The position numbers and the translations under genes are program-made. Below are positions 55,951-64,000 of a stretch of 64,000 nt of DNA, one piece after another. Under the pieces are notes generated by a model that worked only from the letters and a program-made list of their open reading frames with translations, was not told the DNA's origin and made no database searches. The stretch spans positions 310,001-374,000 of the forward strand of contig JANJTC010000003.1 in NCBI GenBank assembly GCA_024711325.1, given 5' to 3'. The stretch is from Bacteriovoracaceae bacterium. Lineage in GTDB: Bacteria > Bdellovibrionota > Bacteriovoracia > Bacteriovoracales > Bacteriovoracaceae. The number at the start of each line of letters is the position of its first letter. The stretch's first letter is position 1.

Positions 55951-56262
55951 ATGAATATGATTGAATTAGAAGACAGTACGATTTTTGATGTTATCGAAAA
56001 AGAGCCTCTGGTCTTTATTGATTTTTATGCTTCATGGTGTGGCTCTTGTCGTATGGCGGCCCCGATGTTCGCACGGGTGGCAGGTGAAGAAGGGGTGAAG
56101 ATATTTAAGATTGATGTAGAAAAAAATCCTAAGATCAAAGAGATGATTGAACTGCCGGGTCTTCCATCAGTTGGTTGTTTTAAAAATGGTGAACCTCAGG
56201 ACCTTGTGAATGTAACTAAGGAAGATGGTTTCCGCGAGTTCATTCAAAAGATGAAAGGCTAG
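55951..56262 (+). CDS. Thioredoxin-like protein
   Basis: A 103-residue cytoplasmic thioredoxin. The active site is WCGSC (Cys30, Cys33) rather than WCGPC, and the cis-Pro region is LPGLPSVG. The Pro-to-Ser change raises the likely redox potential or alters substrate choice. SD AAGGAG. It begins 12 bp after rapA and 3 bp before the next gene. Confidence 0.92.
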   Translation: MNMIELEDSTIFDVIEKEPLVFIDFYASWCGSCRMAAPMFARVAGEEGVKIFKIDVEKNPKIKEMIELPGLPSVGCFKNGEPQDLVNVTKEDGFREFIQKMKG

Positions 56263-56265
56263 TTT

Positions 56266-56502
56266 ATGGACGTCAAAGTAATCAAAGATCTGGCGCAAAA
56301 ATATACTGTTGATGAACTCAACAAGTTTGCTGACCATTTTGAAGCCACTGGCTTTGCGGTGGTTAAAACTCAGGAGGATCCGGGTGATCAAATGAGTGAT
56401 TATCTTCAGGCCGCTGAACTTCGGGCCCTTTTAGATAAGGGAATGAATGTTAACGAAGCGGTGAGAGAGTTTTCTAAAAGAGTCAGAGGAGTGCTTTCTT
56501 GA
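56266..56502 (+). CDS. Small conserved-looking hypothetical protein
   Basis: Not recognised: a 78-residue, soluble, mainly helical protein (VIKDLAQKYTVDELNKFADHFE...). The C-terminal half resembles a short helix pair with a basic end (FSKRVRGVL). It lies between thioredoxin and GNAT genes, overlapping the latter by 4 bp (TTGA), so it is part of that operon and probably real. Confidence 0.7.
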   Translation: MDVKVIKDLAQKYTVDELNKFADHFEATGFAVVKTQEDPGDQMSDYLQAAELRALLDKGMNVNEAVREFSKRVRGVLS

Positions 56503-56954
56503 ATATTAAAATCAGACCAGGCCTTTTGTTCGATATTGAGACCATTGCTGAATATCAAGTCAAGATGGCGCTTGAAACCGAAAATATGAAACTTAATCCT
56601 GCCACAGTTAACCTAGGTGTAACTGCAGTGATGGATGATCCTGGTAAAGGAAAATATTGGTTGGCCGAAATTGATGGTAAAGTGGCCGGTTGCCTTTTAA
56701 CTGTTCCAGAGTGGAGTGATTGGAGAAATGGGACTGTCCTCTGGATCCACTCAGTTTACGTTCATCCGGATTTTAGAAAACATGGAGTTTATAAGGCCAT
56801 GTATGGACACTTAAAACAGATGGTAAATGAGGACCATGATTTAAGAGGTCTAAGACTTTATGTGGATAAAACGAATCAAGACGCCCAGAAAGTTTATGAA
56901 GCTTTAGGTATGTCGGGTGAGCATTATCATCTTTTTGAGTGGATGAAGGGTTAG
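56499..56954 (+). CDS. GNAT family N-acetyltransferase
   Basis: A 151-residue acetyltransferase. The acetyl-CoA region is HSVYVHPDFRKHGVYKAMYGHL (VHPDFRKHGVYKAM matches motif A, with V-x-P-x-x-R-x-x-G), and the C-terminal VYEALGMSGEHYHLFEW is typical of the family. The start is TTG at 56499, overlapping the preceding gene. Substrate unknown. Last gene of the rapA operon. Confidence 0.88.
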   Translation: MNIKIRPGLLFDIETIAEYQVKMALETENMKLNPATVNLGVTAVMDDPGKGKYWLAEIDGKVAGCLLTVPEWSDWRNGTVLWIHSVYVHPDFRKHGVYKAMYGHLKQMVNEDHDLRGLRLYVDKTNQDAQKVYEALGMSGEHYHLFEWMKG

Positions 56955-57103
56955 TAGTGAGAGAATATTTTCTTAAGATTTCATTTAGTTTGATCTTTAA
57001 ACCCTAGGATTTGGCCACAAATGGTGGCAAAAATGTAATTTCATGCGCTTCTCATGTTCTAAGTCATCATTATTTGAAATTAACTTCGGCAGAATTGTAC
57101 TTG

Positions 57104-57133
57104 TTAGGATAAATTTAATCTAAGCCTTATAAT
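57104..57133 (+). promoter_or_regulatory. Shared-type promoter of fibre gene 1
   Basis: TTAGGA (57104-57109), 18 bases, TATAAT (57128-57133). The same arrangement occurs upstream of fibre gene 2. The start codon is only 8 bases after the -10, so the mRNA would be leaderless or nearly so; no SD is present. Confidence 0.5.
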
Positions 57134-57141
57134 TTATCTCA

Positions 57142-60100
57142 ATGTTGCGGTTATTTTTACTGAGTTTGTTTTTTTACAATCTGCCATCATTTTCAGCCTT
57201 CGCCGGTGATTCACTCAGCTATTCTGGCAGATTAGTAAATGCCGACGGCTCCCCTGTTACCGGCACTGCCCACCTCAAGTTTGATCTGGCCTATACCAAT
57301 AATCTTTCAACTATTCTCTGTACGCATGACAATCCTGGGGTTGATTTAATCAACGGGGTCTTTCATGCAAAGCTTGAATTCAATTGTCCATCTTCCTCAT
57401 TAAAGGAAGTATTGGAGGGAGTTCAAACTAATAATTCAATAGCTATTAGGGTAACGGACTTAAGTCGAGCAACTCCTAAGGTTTATTCCTTTCAGGCGCT
57501 GAACTCTGTTCCTTATTCGATCATGGCAAATTTTGCCAAACAGTTATCGCTGGTTGGAACTGCTACGGGGCAGGTTCTGACTTGGAATGGTTCTGCATGG
57601 ACGGCGGCTGATCCAGTTGGCACTGTTGGTGGAGTAACAACGATTGCCGCTGAACAAGGATTAAATGCCGTCAAAGTTGATGATACAGTGACCATTGGGA
57701 TTCTTGATGGGGGAGTGACTGCACAGAAACTTCATCCGATGGGTGCTACCACGGCGGGACAGGTTCTTAAATGGAATGGTTCGAATTGGGGGCCGGGAGC
57801 TGATACTGATACCGGAATTACGTCTGAGACCGATCCTAATGTCAGAACATTTGCACGCACAGACATCACGGGCCTGGTTCCTGAATCCTGTTCGCCTCAT
57901 CAGGCCCTTCATTATATTTTGATGAATGACTCTTTAGAGTGTGTGGACATAAGAGCTGCCAGTGTGGCCGATACTATCAACGATGCTGAAACGGATAAAG
58001 CTCCTTCTCAAAATGCTGTTTTTGATGCCTTAGCGTTGAAACAAAATACAATTAATGCCAGCAGTGATGTTGTGATGAAATCATTAAAGCTCATGACAGA
58101 TGGAACTACCTGGATGGGGATCAAGGCCCCTGCTACTTCAGGTAACTTGTTTTTTACCTTGCCGGCCGGAGACGGAACAGTAGGGCAGGTATTAAAGACT
58201 GACGGTGCAGGAAATCTTGGTTGGACTGATGCCAATGCAGGAACAATTACTGGTATCACCACGACTGCTCCCTTATCTGGAACGGGAAGTTCCGGCAGTG
58301 TGAATCTTTCTGTTAATTACGATAATGCAACTTTAGGTTTAAATGGCAGTAATGCTTTGATTGTTAAAGACAGTGGCATTAGTAACAATCACATTGCAGC
58401 TCTGGCCAATATTAATTGGACAAAAATTAATAAAACAGGTGCTGTTGCTTCTGATGTCGGTGCCGTTCCAACTTCACGATTAATTAGTACCGGCACTGGT
58501 CTTTTGGGTGGCGGTAACATGTCGGCGGATCGCACGCTTAGTGTGGATGTTGGAACAACGGCCGGAAAAATTGTCCAAGTAGATGGTACCAGTAAATTAC
58601 CGGCCATCGATGGAAGTCAGTTGACTAATCTTTTATGGTCACAAATTCAAACAACATCCCTTCCAATAATCACTGCAGGAACAGGATTAACGACTACGGG
58701 AAGTTTGGCCAGTGGTCAGACATTAAACGTCGATGTGGGAACTGTTGCTGGAAAAATTGTTCAGCTTGAAGCGGGCGGAAAATTACCGGCCGTTGACGGT
58801 AGCCAGTTAACTAATCTTGGAACTAATTTAGGCAAATGGTCTGATGCCACAGGTGGAATACATTATTCATCTGGTAATGTTGGTATTGGAACTACGACGC
58901 CTGATCGAAAACTCCAAGTATCGCGGGGAGGAGTTAATTCTTCAATTCGTCTTGATGGTTTTGCGGCCGGTGGTAATTTTTCAACTCTCATGGCCGGTTC
59001 TGATTTTGGGTCTCTAATAGAAGGTGGAGATAACGGACAGGTAGTTCTTGCTTTAAAAGACAATGACATTAACGATGGCTTTAGAATCATTTCCGGTGGT
59101 GGAAATTTTATGGCCGATAGTATTTATGACACTACCGTATTTACTGCTCAGTCAAATGGGAATGTTGGAATTGGGACAACTTCACCAACTACCACGCTTG
59201 ATATTCGTTCGACACAGCCGAGTTCAACTGTTCATCCTTATCGTAACGGTCTATTGGTATCCAGCGAAGGAACCGATGTTGGTGGGCGAATTGGTCTCAG
59301 GACCTCTTCAATTGGAGAAAATCCTTGGGTTATAGGTTATCGATCTCGTGGCACACTTGCTACGCCAACTGCTGTTCAGTCAGCGGACATGCTACTGGGG
59401 ATTATTGCGGCCGGATATGATGGAACCGCTTATACAGTCTCAGGCACGACTCCTGAAATTCTTTTTAGGACCACCGAAAATTGGACGTCGACGGCCCATG
59501 GAAGCGAAATTCACTTTAAAACAGTAAGCAATGGAACAAGCACTGCTGCTACAAGGATGAGTATTTCCAACGGCGGCAATATTGGGATTGGTACAGCATC
59601 ACCCTCAACTCCTCTTCACGTGTCCACAGCTTTAGGAACGACATCGCTCTTTCAAAGCTCTAATACAAGTTATACAAATGTGCAGCTTAATAACTCCTCA
59701 TCTTCAAAAACATGGAATCTCCTAACTGTAGGAAGTTTAGCCGGTACGTATGGAGCAGCTGGCGCTTTCACAATAGATGAAGCAAGTGGTGGACCTCGAT
59801 TCACGATAGCCACAGGTGGTAATGTGGGGATTGGGACAACGACTCCCGCAAGTAAATTACATGTTGCTTCCTCTACCGCTAATACTCAAATCCGAGTTGA
59901 AGCTGCCACTACGGCGTCTCAGGCAGAATATTATTCCGTGGCTAATGGAACTTCCTGGGTAATGGGAACTGGAGCAGGTGCTCCTGGCTCTACTAATTTA
60001 GGATTTTATAATAGTGGAACCAAGATGGTCTTAACTCCTACTGGGAATTTAGGTATTGGGACGGCCGCCCCCGCTTCAAAATTAGAATTAAGAGGCGGAA

Positions 60101-60825
60101 ATGCTTTTTTTGACAGTAAAGTCTTTGTTTATAGTAATTCCGGTTGGGGTGCAGTGACCCCTTCAGTAAGTCTGGCCATAGGTGATAATGATACCGGTAT
60201 TAACTGGGTGTCTGATGGAGTTATGCAACTTTATAATAACAATGTGCCTGTCATTCATGTTGGTCTAGGGAGCGTCGGGATTGGCAGTACAACTCCTGGC
60301 CATAAACTAGATGTTGAAGGAAATATTCGGACATCAGGTTGTCTTTATTATAATGGTGGATCTCTTGGAACTTGTGCCTCTGATGAACGACTTAAGGATG
60401 AGGTTCAATCTTTTAACCTAGGGCTCGATGAATTACTTGGAATTAATCCTGTCTATTTTAAGTACAACGGTCTAGGTGGGCTACCTACCGATGGCGGAAA
60501 ACAACTAGGTGTGATCGCGCAAGAAATTGAAAAAGCGGCACCTGATTTAATCGTAAAAAAGAAAGTGAAGCTCAGCCCTGATGATAATTTTGATACTGAG
60601 ATCAAGGCGGTAGATTATGGCGCATTTACTTATGTCATAATCAATTCCATCAAAGAAATACACGAAATGGTTACTGAATTATTTGATGGGAAGAAAGAAG
60701 TCATTAGAGAAATTGCCAGTTTAAAAGAAGATAATCTTCGTAAAGAAAAAGAGATTGAAGATCTTAAAATGTATATTTGCCAAAAAGATCCAGAAGCTTC
60801 ATTTTGTAAAAAACATGGTCGGTGA
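57142..60825 (+). CDS. Fibre protein 1 with C-terminal S74 intramolecular chaperone
   Basis: A 1227-residue exported fibre. Signal peptide (first 21 residues); an N-terminal beta domain (DSLSYSGRLVNADGSPV..., about 25-130); a long repetitive shaft; at least six copies of a G(N/S)(V/I/L)GIG(T/S)xxP motif (DNA near 58873, 59158, 59575, 59818, 60042, 60270); and a C-terminal peptidase-S74 chaperone domain. Predicted self-cleavage is before Ser1080 in SDERLKD, with Lys1085 completing the Ser-Lys pair; a coiled coil ends the protein. The chaperone should fold the trimer then be released. Bdellovibrio proteins of this plan (mosaic adhesive trimers) bind prey; that function here is inferred. A paralogue follows. 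Confidence 0.9.
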   Translation: MLRLFLLSLFFYNLPSFSAFAGDSLSYSGRLVNADGSPVTGTAHLKFDLAYTNNLSTILCTHDNPGVDLINGVFHAKLEFNCPSSSLKEVLEGVQTNNSIAIRVTDLSRATPKVYSFQALNSVPYSIMANFAKQLSLVGTATGQVLTWNGSAWTAADPVGTVGGVTTIAAEQGLNAVKVDDTVTIGILDGGVTAQKLHPMGATTAGQVLKWNGSNWGPGADTDTGITSETDPNVRTFARTDITGLVPESCSPHQALHYILMNDSLECVDIRAASVADTINDAETDKAPSQNAVFDALALKQNTINASSDVVMKSLKLMTDGTTWMGIKAPATSGNLFFTLPAGDGTVGQVLKTDGAGNLGWTDANAGTITGITTTAPLSGTGSSGSVNLSVNYDNATLGLNGSNALIVKDSGISNNHIAALANINWTKINKTGAVASDVGAVPTSRLISTGTGLLGGGNMSADRTLSVDVGTTAGKIVQVDGTSKLPAIDGSQLTNLLWSQIQTTSLPIITAGTGLTTTGSLASGQTLNVDVGTVAGKIVQLEAGGKLPAVDGSQLTNLGTNLGKWSDATGGIHYSSGNVGIGTTTPDRKLQVSRGGVNSSIRLDGFAAGGNFSTLMAGSDFGSLIEGGDNGQVVLALKDNDINDGFRIISGGGNFMADSIYDTTVFTAQSNGNVGIGTTSPTTTLDIRSTQPSSTVHPYRNGLLVSSEGTDVGGRIGLRTSSIGENPWVIGYRSRGTLATPTAVQSADMLLGIIAAGYDGTAYTVSGTTPEILFRTTENWTSTAHGSEIHFKTVSNGTSTAATRMSISNGGNIGIGTASPSTPLHVSTALGTTSLFQSSNTSYTNVQLNNSSSSKTWNLLTVGSLAGTYGAAGAFTIDEASGGPRFTIATGGNVGIGTTTPASKLHVASSTANTQIRVEAATTASQAEYYSVANGTSWVMGTGAGAPGSTNLGFYNSGTKMVLTPTGNLGIGTAAPASKLELRGGNAFFDSKVFVYSNSGWGAVTPSVSLAIGDNDTGINWVSDGVMQLYNNNVPVIHVGLGSVGIGSTTPGHKLDVEGNIRTSGCLYYNGGSLGTCASDERLKDEVQSFNLGLDELLGINPVYFKYNGLGGLPTDGGKQLGVIAQEIEKAAPDLIVKKKVKLSPDDNFDTEIKAVDYGAFTYVIINSIKEIHEMVTELFDGKKEVIREIASLKEDNLRKEKEIEDLKMYICQKDPEASFCKKHGR

Positions 60826-60921
60826 GATGGCCAATTTAAGTGGCAAAGAGCTTATTTCAGTATTCCCCCCATCCCCATAAGTAGCTAATTTCATGCCTTC
60901 CCCTAGGCAAATTTGTAAGCA

Positions 60922-60951
60922 TTAGGAATAAATTAATAGAGGGCCTATAAT
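60922..60951 (+). promoter_or_regulatory. Shared-type promoter of fibre gene 2
   Basis: TTAGGA (60922-60927), 18 bases, TATAAT (60946-60951), and identical ATAATTT after the -10 as in fibre gene 1. A 35-base leader and an SD (AGGA, 60978-60981) separate it from the ATG at 60987. Confidence 0.55.
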
Positions 60952-60986
60952 TTCTTATTCGTGTGATCTAGCGAATTAGGATATCA

Positions 60987-63900
60987 ATGGTTCGAATCAT
61001 TCAGTTATTAATAATTCTAGTTTGCTGTTTTTCCCACAATGTTGGTGCTACTGATTCATTAAGTTATTCAGGACGCTTGGTTAATTCTGATGGATCTCCG
61101 GTTGTTGGGCCAGCTAAGCTCAAGTTCGACCTGGCCTACACTGATGATCTTAACAATATTCTTTGTACCCATCAGATTCCTTCATCTGATCTTGTTAATG
61201 GCGTTTTCCATGCGAAGTTGTCCTTCACTTGCCCTGATACTACTTTGGCCAAGGTTTTAGAAAACGTGCCTTTAAACAATTCTATTGCTATTCGGGTGAC
61301 CAATGAGAGTCCAGCAACTCCCAAGGTCTATTCCTTTCAGGCACTGAATTCTGTTCCTTATTCCATCATGGCGAATTTTGCTAAACAGCTATCACTGGCA
61401 GGAACTGCTACGGGCCAGGTTCTGACCTGGAATGGTTCGGCGTGGACGGCCGCTGATCCAGTTGGGACACCAGGTGGAGTCACTACTATTTCCGCTGAGC
61501 AAGGACTAAGTGGAGTTAAGGTTGATGATACAGTGACCATTGGGATTCTTGATGGGGGAGTGACTGCTCAAAAACTTCATCCGATGGGGGCTGCGACCGT
61601 GGGACAGGTTCTAAAGTGGAACGGTTCGAATTGGGAAGCTGGAGTTGATGCTGATACGGGTATTACTTCTGAGGCTGATCCCCTCGTCCGTAAATTTGCC
61701 AGGACTGATATCACAGGAATTGTTCCTCCAACATGTACTAGCGATAAAACTCTTCAATATATTTCTGCTACAGATTCTTTTATATGTAATGACATCGTTA
61801 TTAATTCAACGGAAGTAGATCGGGTAAGAGATGCATCGGTGGCCGATGCCATCAACGATGCTGAAACAACCATTGCTCCTTCACAGAATGCAGTCTTTGA
61901 TGCCCTTGCCGGAAAGCAAAGCACTCTTACTTCTTCCAGTGATATTACACTCAAGTATTTAAAGCTCATGACGGATGGTGCCTTTTGGGTGGGACTTAAA
62001 GCGCCTATTTCTACCGCTGGAAATATTCTTTTTACTCTACCAAGTGCTGACGGAACAACTGGCCAGGTCTTGAAGACAGATGGATCTGGTAACTTGGGTT
62101 GGGTGGATGCTGCAAGTGGAACGTTGACTGAAATTACAACTTCTGTCCCACTTTCTGGCTCTGGTTCTTCAGGCAGCGTGGCCCTCTCAATTAACTATGA
62201 CAATTCAACCATTGGTCTAAATGGCAGTAATGCCCTTGCAGTAAAAAATGCAGGAATCAGCAATGCACATATCGCCGCTTTGGCCGGAATTGATTGGAGT
62301 AAAATCAATAAGACGGGAGCAACAGCTTCGGATGTTGGGGCCGTGCCAGCAGCAAGAACCATTAGTACCGGCACTGGTCTTTTGGGTGGCGGTGACTTAT
62401 CTGCCAACAGAACACTCTCTGTTGACGTAGGAACAACTGCCGGAAAAATTGTTCAGGTCGATGGTACGGGTAAATTACCTGCCATTGATGGAAGTCAATT
62501 AACAAACTTATTATGGTCTCAGGTCAGTAAGGCCGGCTCAACTAATCTCATTGCAGGAGTTGGTCTGAACGGCGGTGGGGACTTATCGGCAGACCGGACT
62601 TTTGATGTTGATGTTGGAACAACTGCAGGAAAAATAGTTCAATTAGATGGAGCAGGAAAACTTCCTGCTGTTGATGGAAGTCAATTAACTAATTTAGGAA
62701 CTAATCTAGGTAAATGGTCGAATGCTACTGGTGGTATTCATTATTCATCTGGTAACGTCGGAATTGGAACAAACGCTCCATCCAGTCCCCTTCATGTTAA
62801 TGTTAGTGCTGGAGGCAATAAAATTCTTGCCAGTTATTCTGTCGCCGGCAACGGCTCCAATCTTACGATCAATAGCCCAGGTGCAGTCGGGCAATATCTT
62901 TCTGGCTCTTCTCAAGGTGATACCGTCATCAGGACAGAAAATAATAATTTAAGATTGGGAGTTTCATCAGCTACAGGGCATGTCGGTTTCGGAAATGGTA
63001 GTACTGAATGGTTAAGAATAATATCTTCGGGCTTCGTCGGCATTGGAACGACGACACCTACCACAACACTACAATTAGCTAACTCAATCTATTTCAATGA
63101 AGGGGCCGGCAATATTGCCAATGGAGCAGATATCCGATTTGGCGCTTCTGGTTTGGTTAGTGCTGATGACACATTACTTTTAAATATAGATGGAAATAAC
63201 ACTGGAACTGGTGATCTAAGTCTTAGAAAGGGAGCACATACCTCTGCAGGAACAACTCTTTTCACAGTAAAGAATTCAGGTAGCGTTGGAATAGGAACCA
63301 ATTCACCTGAAGAAATGCTTGATGTTAATGGTGATATTAGGGCATTTGCGAATGAAAGTTATAATGTCATAGAATCCAGAACAGCTTCCAATGCTAACTT
63401 ATCTCCTCACTTGATTTTACGTCGAAGCCGGGGAACTGTTCCAGTACCGGCCTATGTCCAAACCGGTGATACCATGGGCCTTTTGACTTTTAGAAATCAT
63501 ACTGCCACACAAGGCGCTACAGTGGCTTCATATGCAACAGAAAATCAAACTGCCGGCTCATGGGGTGCAAATCTGGCCTTCTTTACTATTGCTAATGGTA
63601 GTGTTGTGAATTCTGAGAGGATGCGAATAGACCAAACGGGAAATGTTGGGATAGGTACAAGTAATCCATCTGGGAAACTGACAGTTACTTCAACCACAGG
63701 AAGCAATGTTATATCAATTGAGAGGCCTGCCGGAAATTTTGGACTGTTGAAATATTCAACCGGTGTTAACAGGCGGTGGGAGATGGGAGTTAACTCATCT
63801 TTAGAAACCGGATCACATGTAGGCTCAGATTTTGGGCTATGGAGTTATGGAGATGATGGTTCCCAGAATCAAATTCTCTTTGTAACGAGATCAACTGGCT

Positions 63901-64000
63901 ATGTAGGAATTGGTAAACCATCTCCGGCCACTAAGCTCAATGTTGAAGGAGCAATGGCAGCGACTGGTTGGGTGGGGGCAGGATGTGAGGATGCATGTAG
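60987..64000 (+). CDS. Fibre protein 2, paralogue, 3' end outside window
   Basis: Open frame from ATG 60987 (SD AGGA) to the right edge, at least 1004 residues. The signal peptide begins MVRIIQLLIILVCCFSHNVG. The N-terminal domain and shaft closely match fibre 1 (LSYSGRLVNSDGSPV, QVLTWNGSAW, STGTGLLGGGDLSANRTLS), but the distal half differs, with five GxVGIG motifs in other contexts. The visible end (VGIGKPSPATKLNVEG) corresponds to the segment just before the chaperone in fibre 1, so an S74 domain should follow outside the window. Contrasting distal regions suggest different target specificity. Confidence 0.88.
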   Translation, partial: MVRIIQLLIILVCCFSHNVGATDSLSYSGRLVNSDGSPVVGPAKLKFDLAYTDDLNNILCTHQIPSSDLVNGVFHAKLSFTCPDTTLAKVLENVPLNNSIAIRVTNESPATPKVYSFQALNSVPYSIMANFAKQLSLAGTATGQVLTWNGSAWTAADPVGTPGGVTTISAEQGLSGVKVDDTVTIGILDGGVTAQKLHPMGAATVGQVLKWNGSNWEAGVDADTGITSEADPLVRKFARTDITGIVPPTCTSDKTLQYISATDSFICNDIVINSTEVDRVRDASVADAINDAETTIAPSQNAVFDALAGKQSTLTSSSDITLKYLKLMTDGAFWVGLKAPISTAGNILFTLPSADGTTGQVLKTDGSGNLGWVDAASGTLTEITTSVPLSGSGSSGSVALSINYDNSTIGLNGSNALAVKNAGISNAHIAALAGIDWSKINKTGATASDVGAVPAARTISTGTGLLGGGDLSANRTLSVDVGTTAGKIVQVDGTGKLPAIDGSQLTNLLWSQVSKAGSTNLIAGVGLNGGGDLSADRTFDVDVGTTAGKIVQLDGAGKLPAVDGSQLTNLGTNLGKWSNATGGIHYSSGNVGIGTNAPSSPLHVNVSAGGNKILASYSVAGNGSNLTINSPGAVGQYLSGSSQGDTVIRTENNNLRLGVSSATGHVGFGNGSTEWLRIISSGFVGIGTTTPTTTLQLANSIYFNEGAGNIANGADIRFGASGLVSADDTLLLNIDGNNTGTGDLSLRKGAHTSAGTTLFTVKNSGSVGIGTNSPEEMLDVNGDIRAFANESYNVIESRTASNANLSPHLILRRSRGTVPVPAYVQTGDTMGLLTFRNHTATQGATVASYATENQTAGSWGANLAFFTIANGSVVNSERMRIDQTGNVGIGTSNPSGKLTVTSTTGSNVISIERPAGNFGLLKYSTGVNRRWEMGVNSSLETGSHVGSDFGLWSYGDDGSQNQILFVTRSTGYVGIGKPSPATKLNVEGAMAATGWVGAGCEDAC

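Noticed and set aside
56976-57031. Possible terminator between the rapA operon and fibre gene 1
   Set aside because: Only a short bulged stem (TTGGCCAC ... GGTGGCAA) is possible; the same sequence fits better as an element shared with fibre gene 2.
58873-60300. Repeated GxVGIG motifs considered as a DNA repeat array or CRISPR
   Set aside because: The repeats are protein-level, spaced about 220-420 bp apart and divergent in DNA, with no constant repeat or spacer pattern.
57142-64000. Prophage tail-fibre interpretation of the S74 genes
   Set aside because: Both have signal peptides and their own promoters, and no phage structural, lysis or integrase genes are in the window.

Overview
The window looks like a chromosomal segment from a predatory or predator-related Bdellovibrionota bacterium, most likely order Bacteriovoracales (Bacteriovorax, Peredibacter or relatives). 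This is inferred from gene content: two large fibre proteins built on the peptidase-S74 intramolecular chaperone plan, an SUV3-type helicase, a paired ArsA-like operon, and many secreted or lipidated proteins. No rRNA is present to confirm it. The DNA is AT-rich (roughly 40% GC by eye) and densely coding. Starts are mostly ATG with some GTG and TTG, usually behind AGGAG-like Shine-Dalgarno (SD) sites. I see no insertion sequences, CRISPR arrays, prophage or integrase genes.

Layout. 0-6 kb: the end of an M3 oligopeptidase, a GAF/PAS histidine kinase, a secreted DRGH nuclease and a lipoprotein 5'-nucleotidase. 6.3-11 kb: a chemotaxis module (soluble triple-PAS MCP, CheR, CheD, triple-CheW protein) without CheA, CheB or CheY. 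11-16 kb: FeoAB, a hotdog-fold protein, a nitronate monooxygenase-like enzyme and an M28 aminopeptidase. 16-21 kb: SUV3-like helicase, DUF455 ferritin-like protein and ATP-grasp-like protein as an overlapping operon, then a class II aldolase facing it. 21-25 kb: an acidic membrane protein with no standard start at its apparent true N-terminus, an HD-GYP phosphodiesterase, a degenerate SpoIIE-like protein and a secreted protein. 25-30.5 kb: a six-gene minus-strand operon (PhaR-like regulator, outer-membrane barrel, two ArsA-like ATPases, glutamate-cysteine ligase, Cys/Met PLP enzyme).

30.5-40 kb: a TPR lipoprotein and LolB-like lipoprotein behind a candidate FliA promoter, a complete peptide ABC importer with fused ATPases, and a sodium:solute symporter. 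40-44 kb: a degenerate HD-GYP protein coupled to a long coiled-coil protein. 44-53 kb: tRNA-Leu(UAG) with promoter and terminator, universal stress protein, thioredoxin-reductase-like enzyme, NDH-2, Sua5/YciO, DksA-like protein, a PLP decarboxylase operon ending in a four-repeat cysteine protein, DUF486 and a TlpA-like protein. 53-57 kb: a RapA-thioredoxin-small protein-GNAT operon. 57-64 kb: two tandem S74 fibre paralogues, the second cut by the window edge.

The strongest leads are the fibre pair with shared upstream elements but different distal regions, the ArsA pair in a thiol-synthesis operon, the pseudo-HD-GYP/coiled-coil pair, the CheA-less chemotaxis module, and a likely AUC-initiated gene. 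Seven of nine convergent gene pairs overlap at their 3' ends, which is unusually tight packing.
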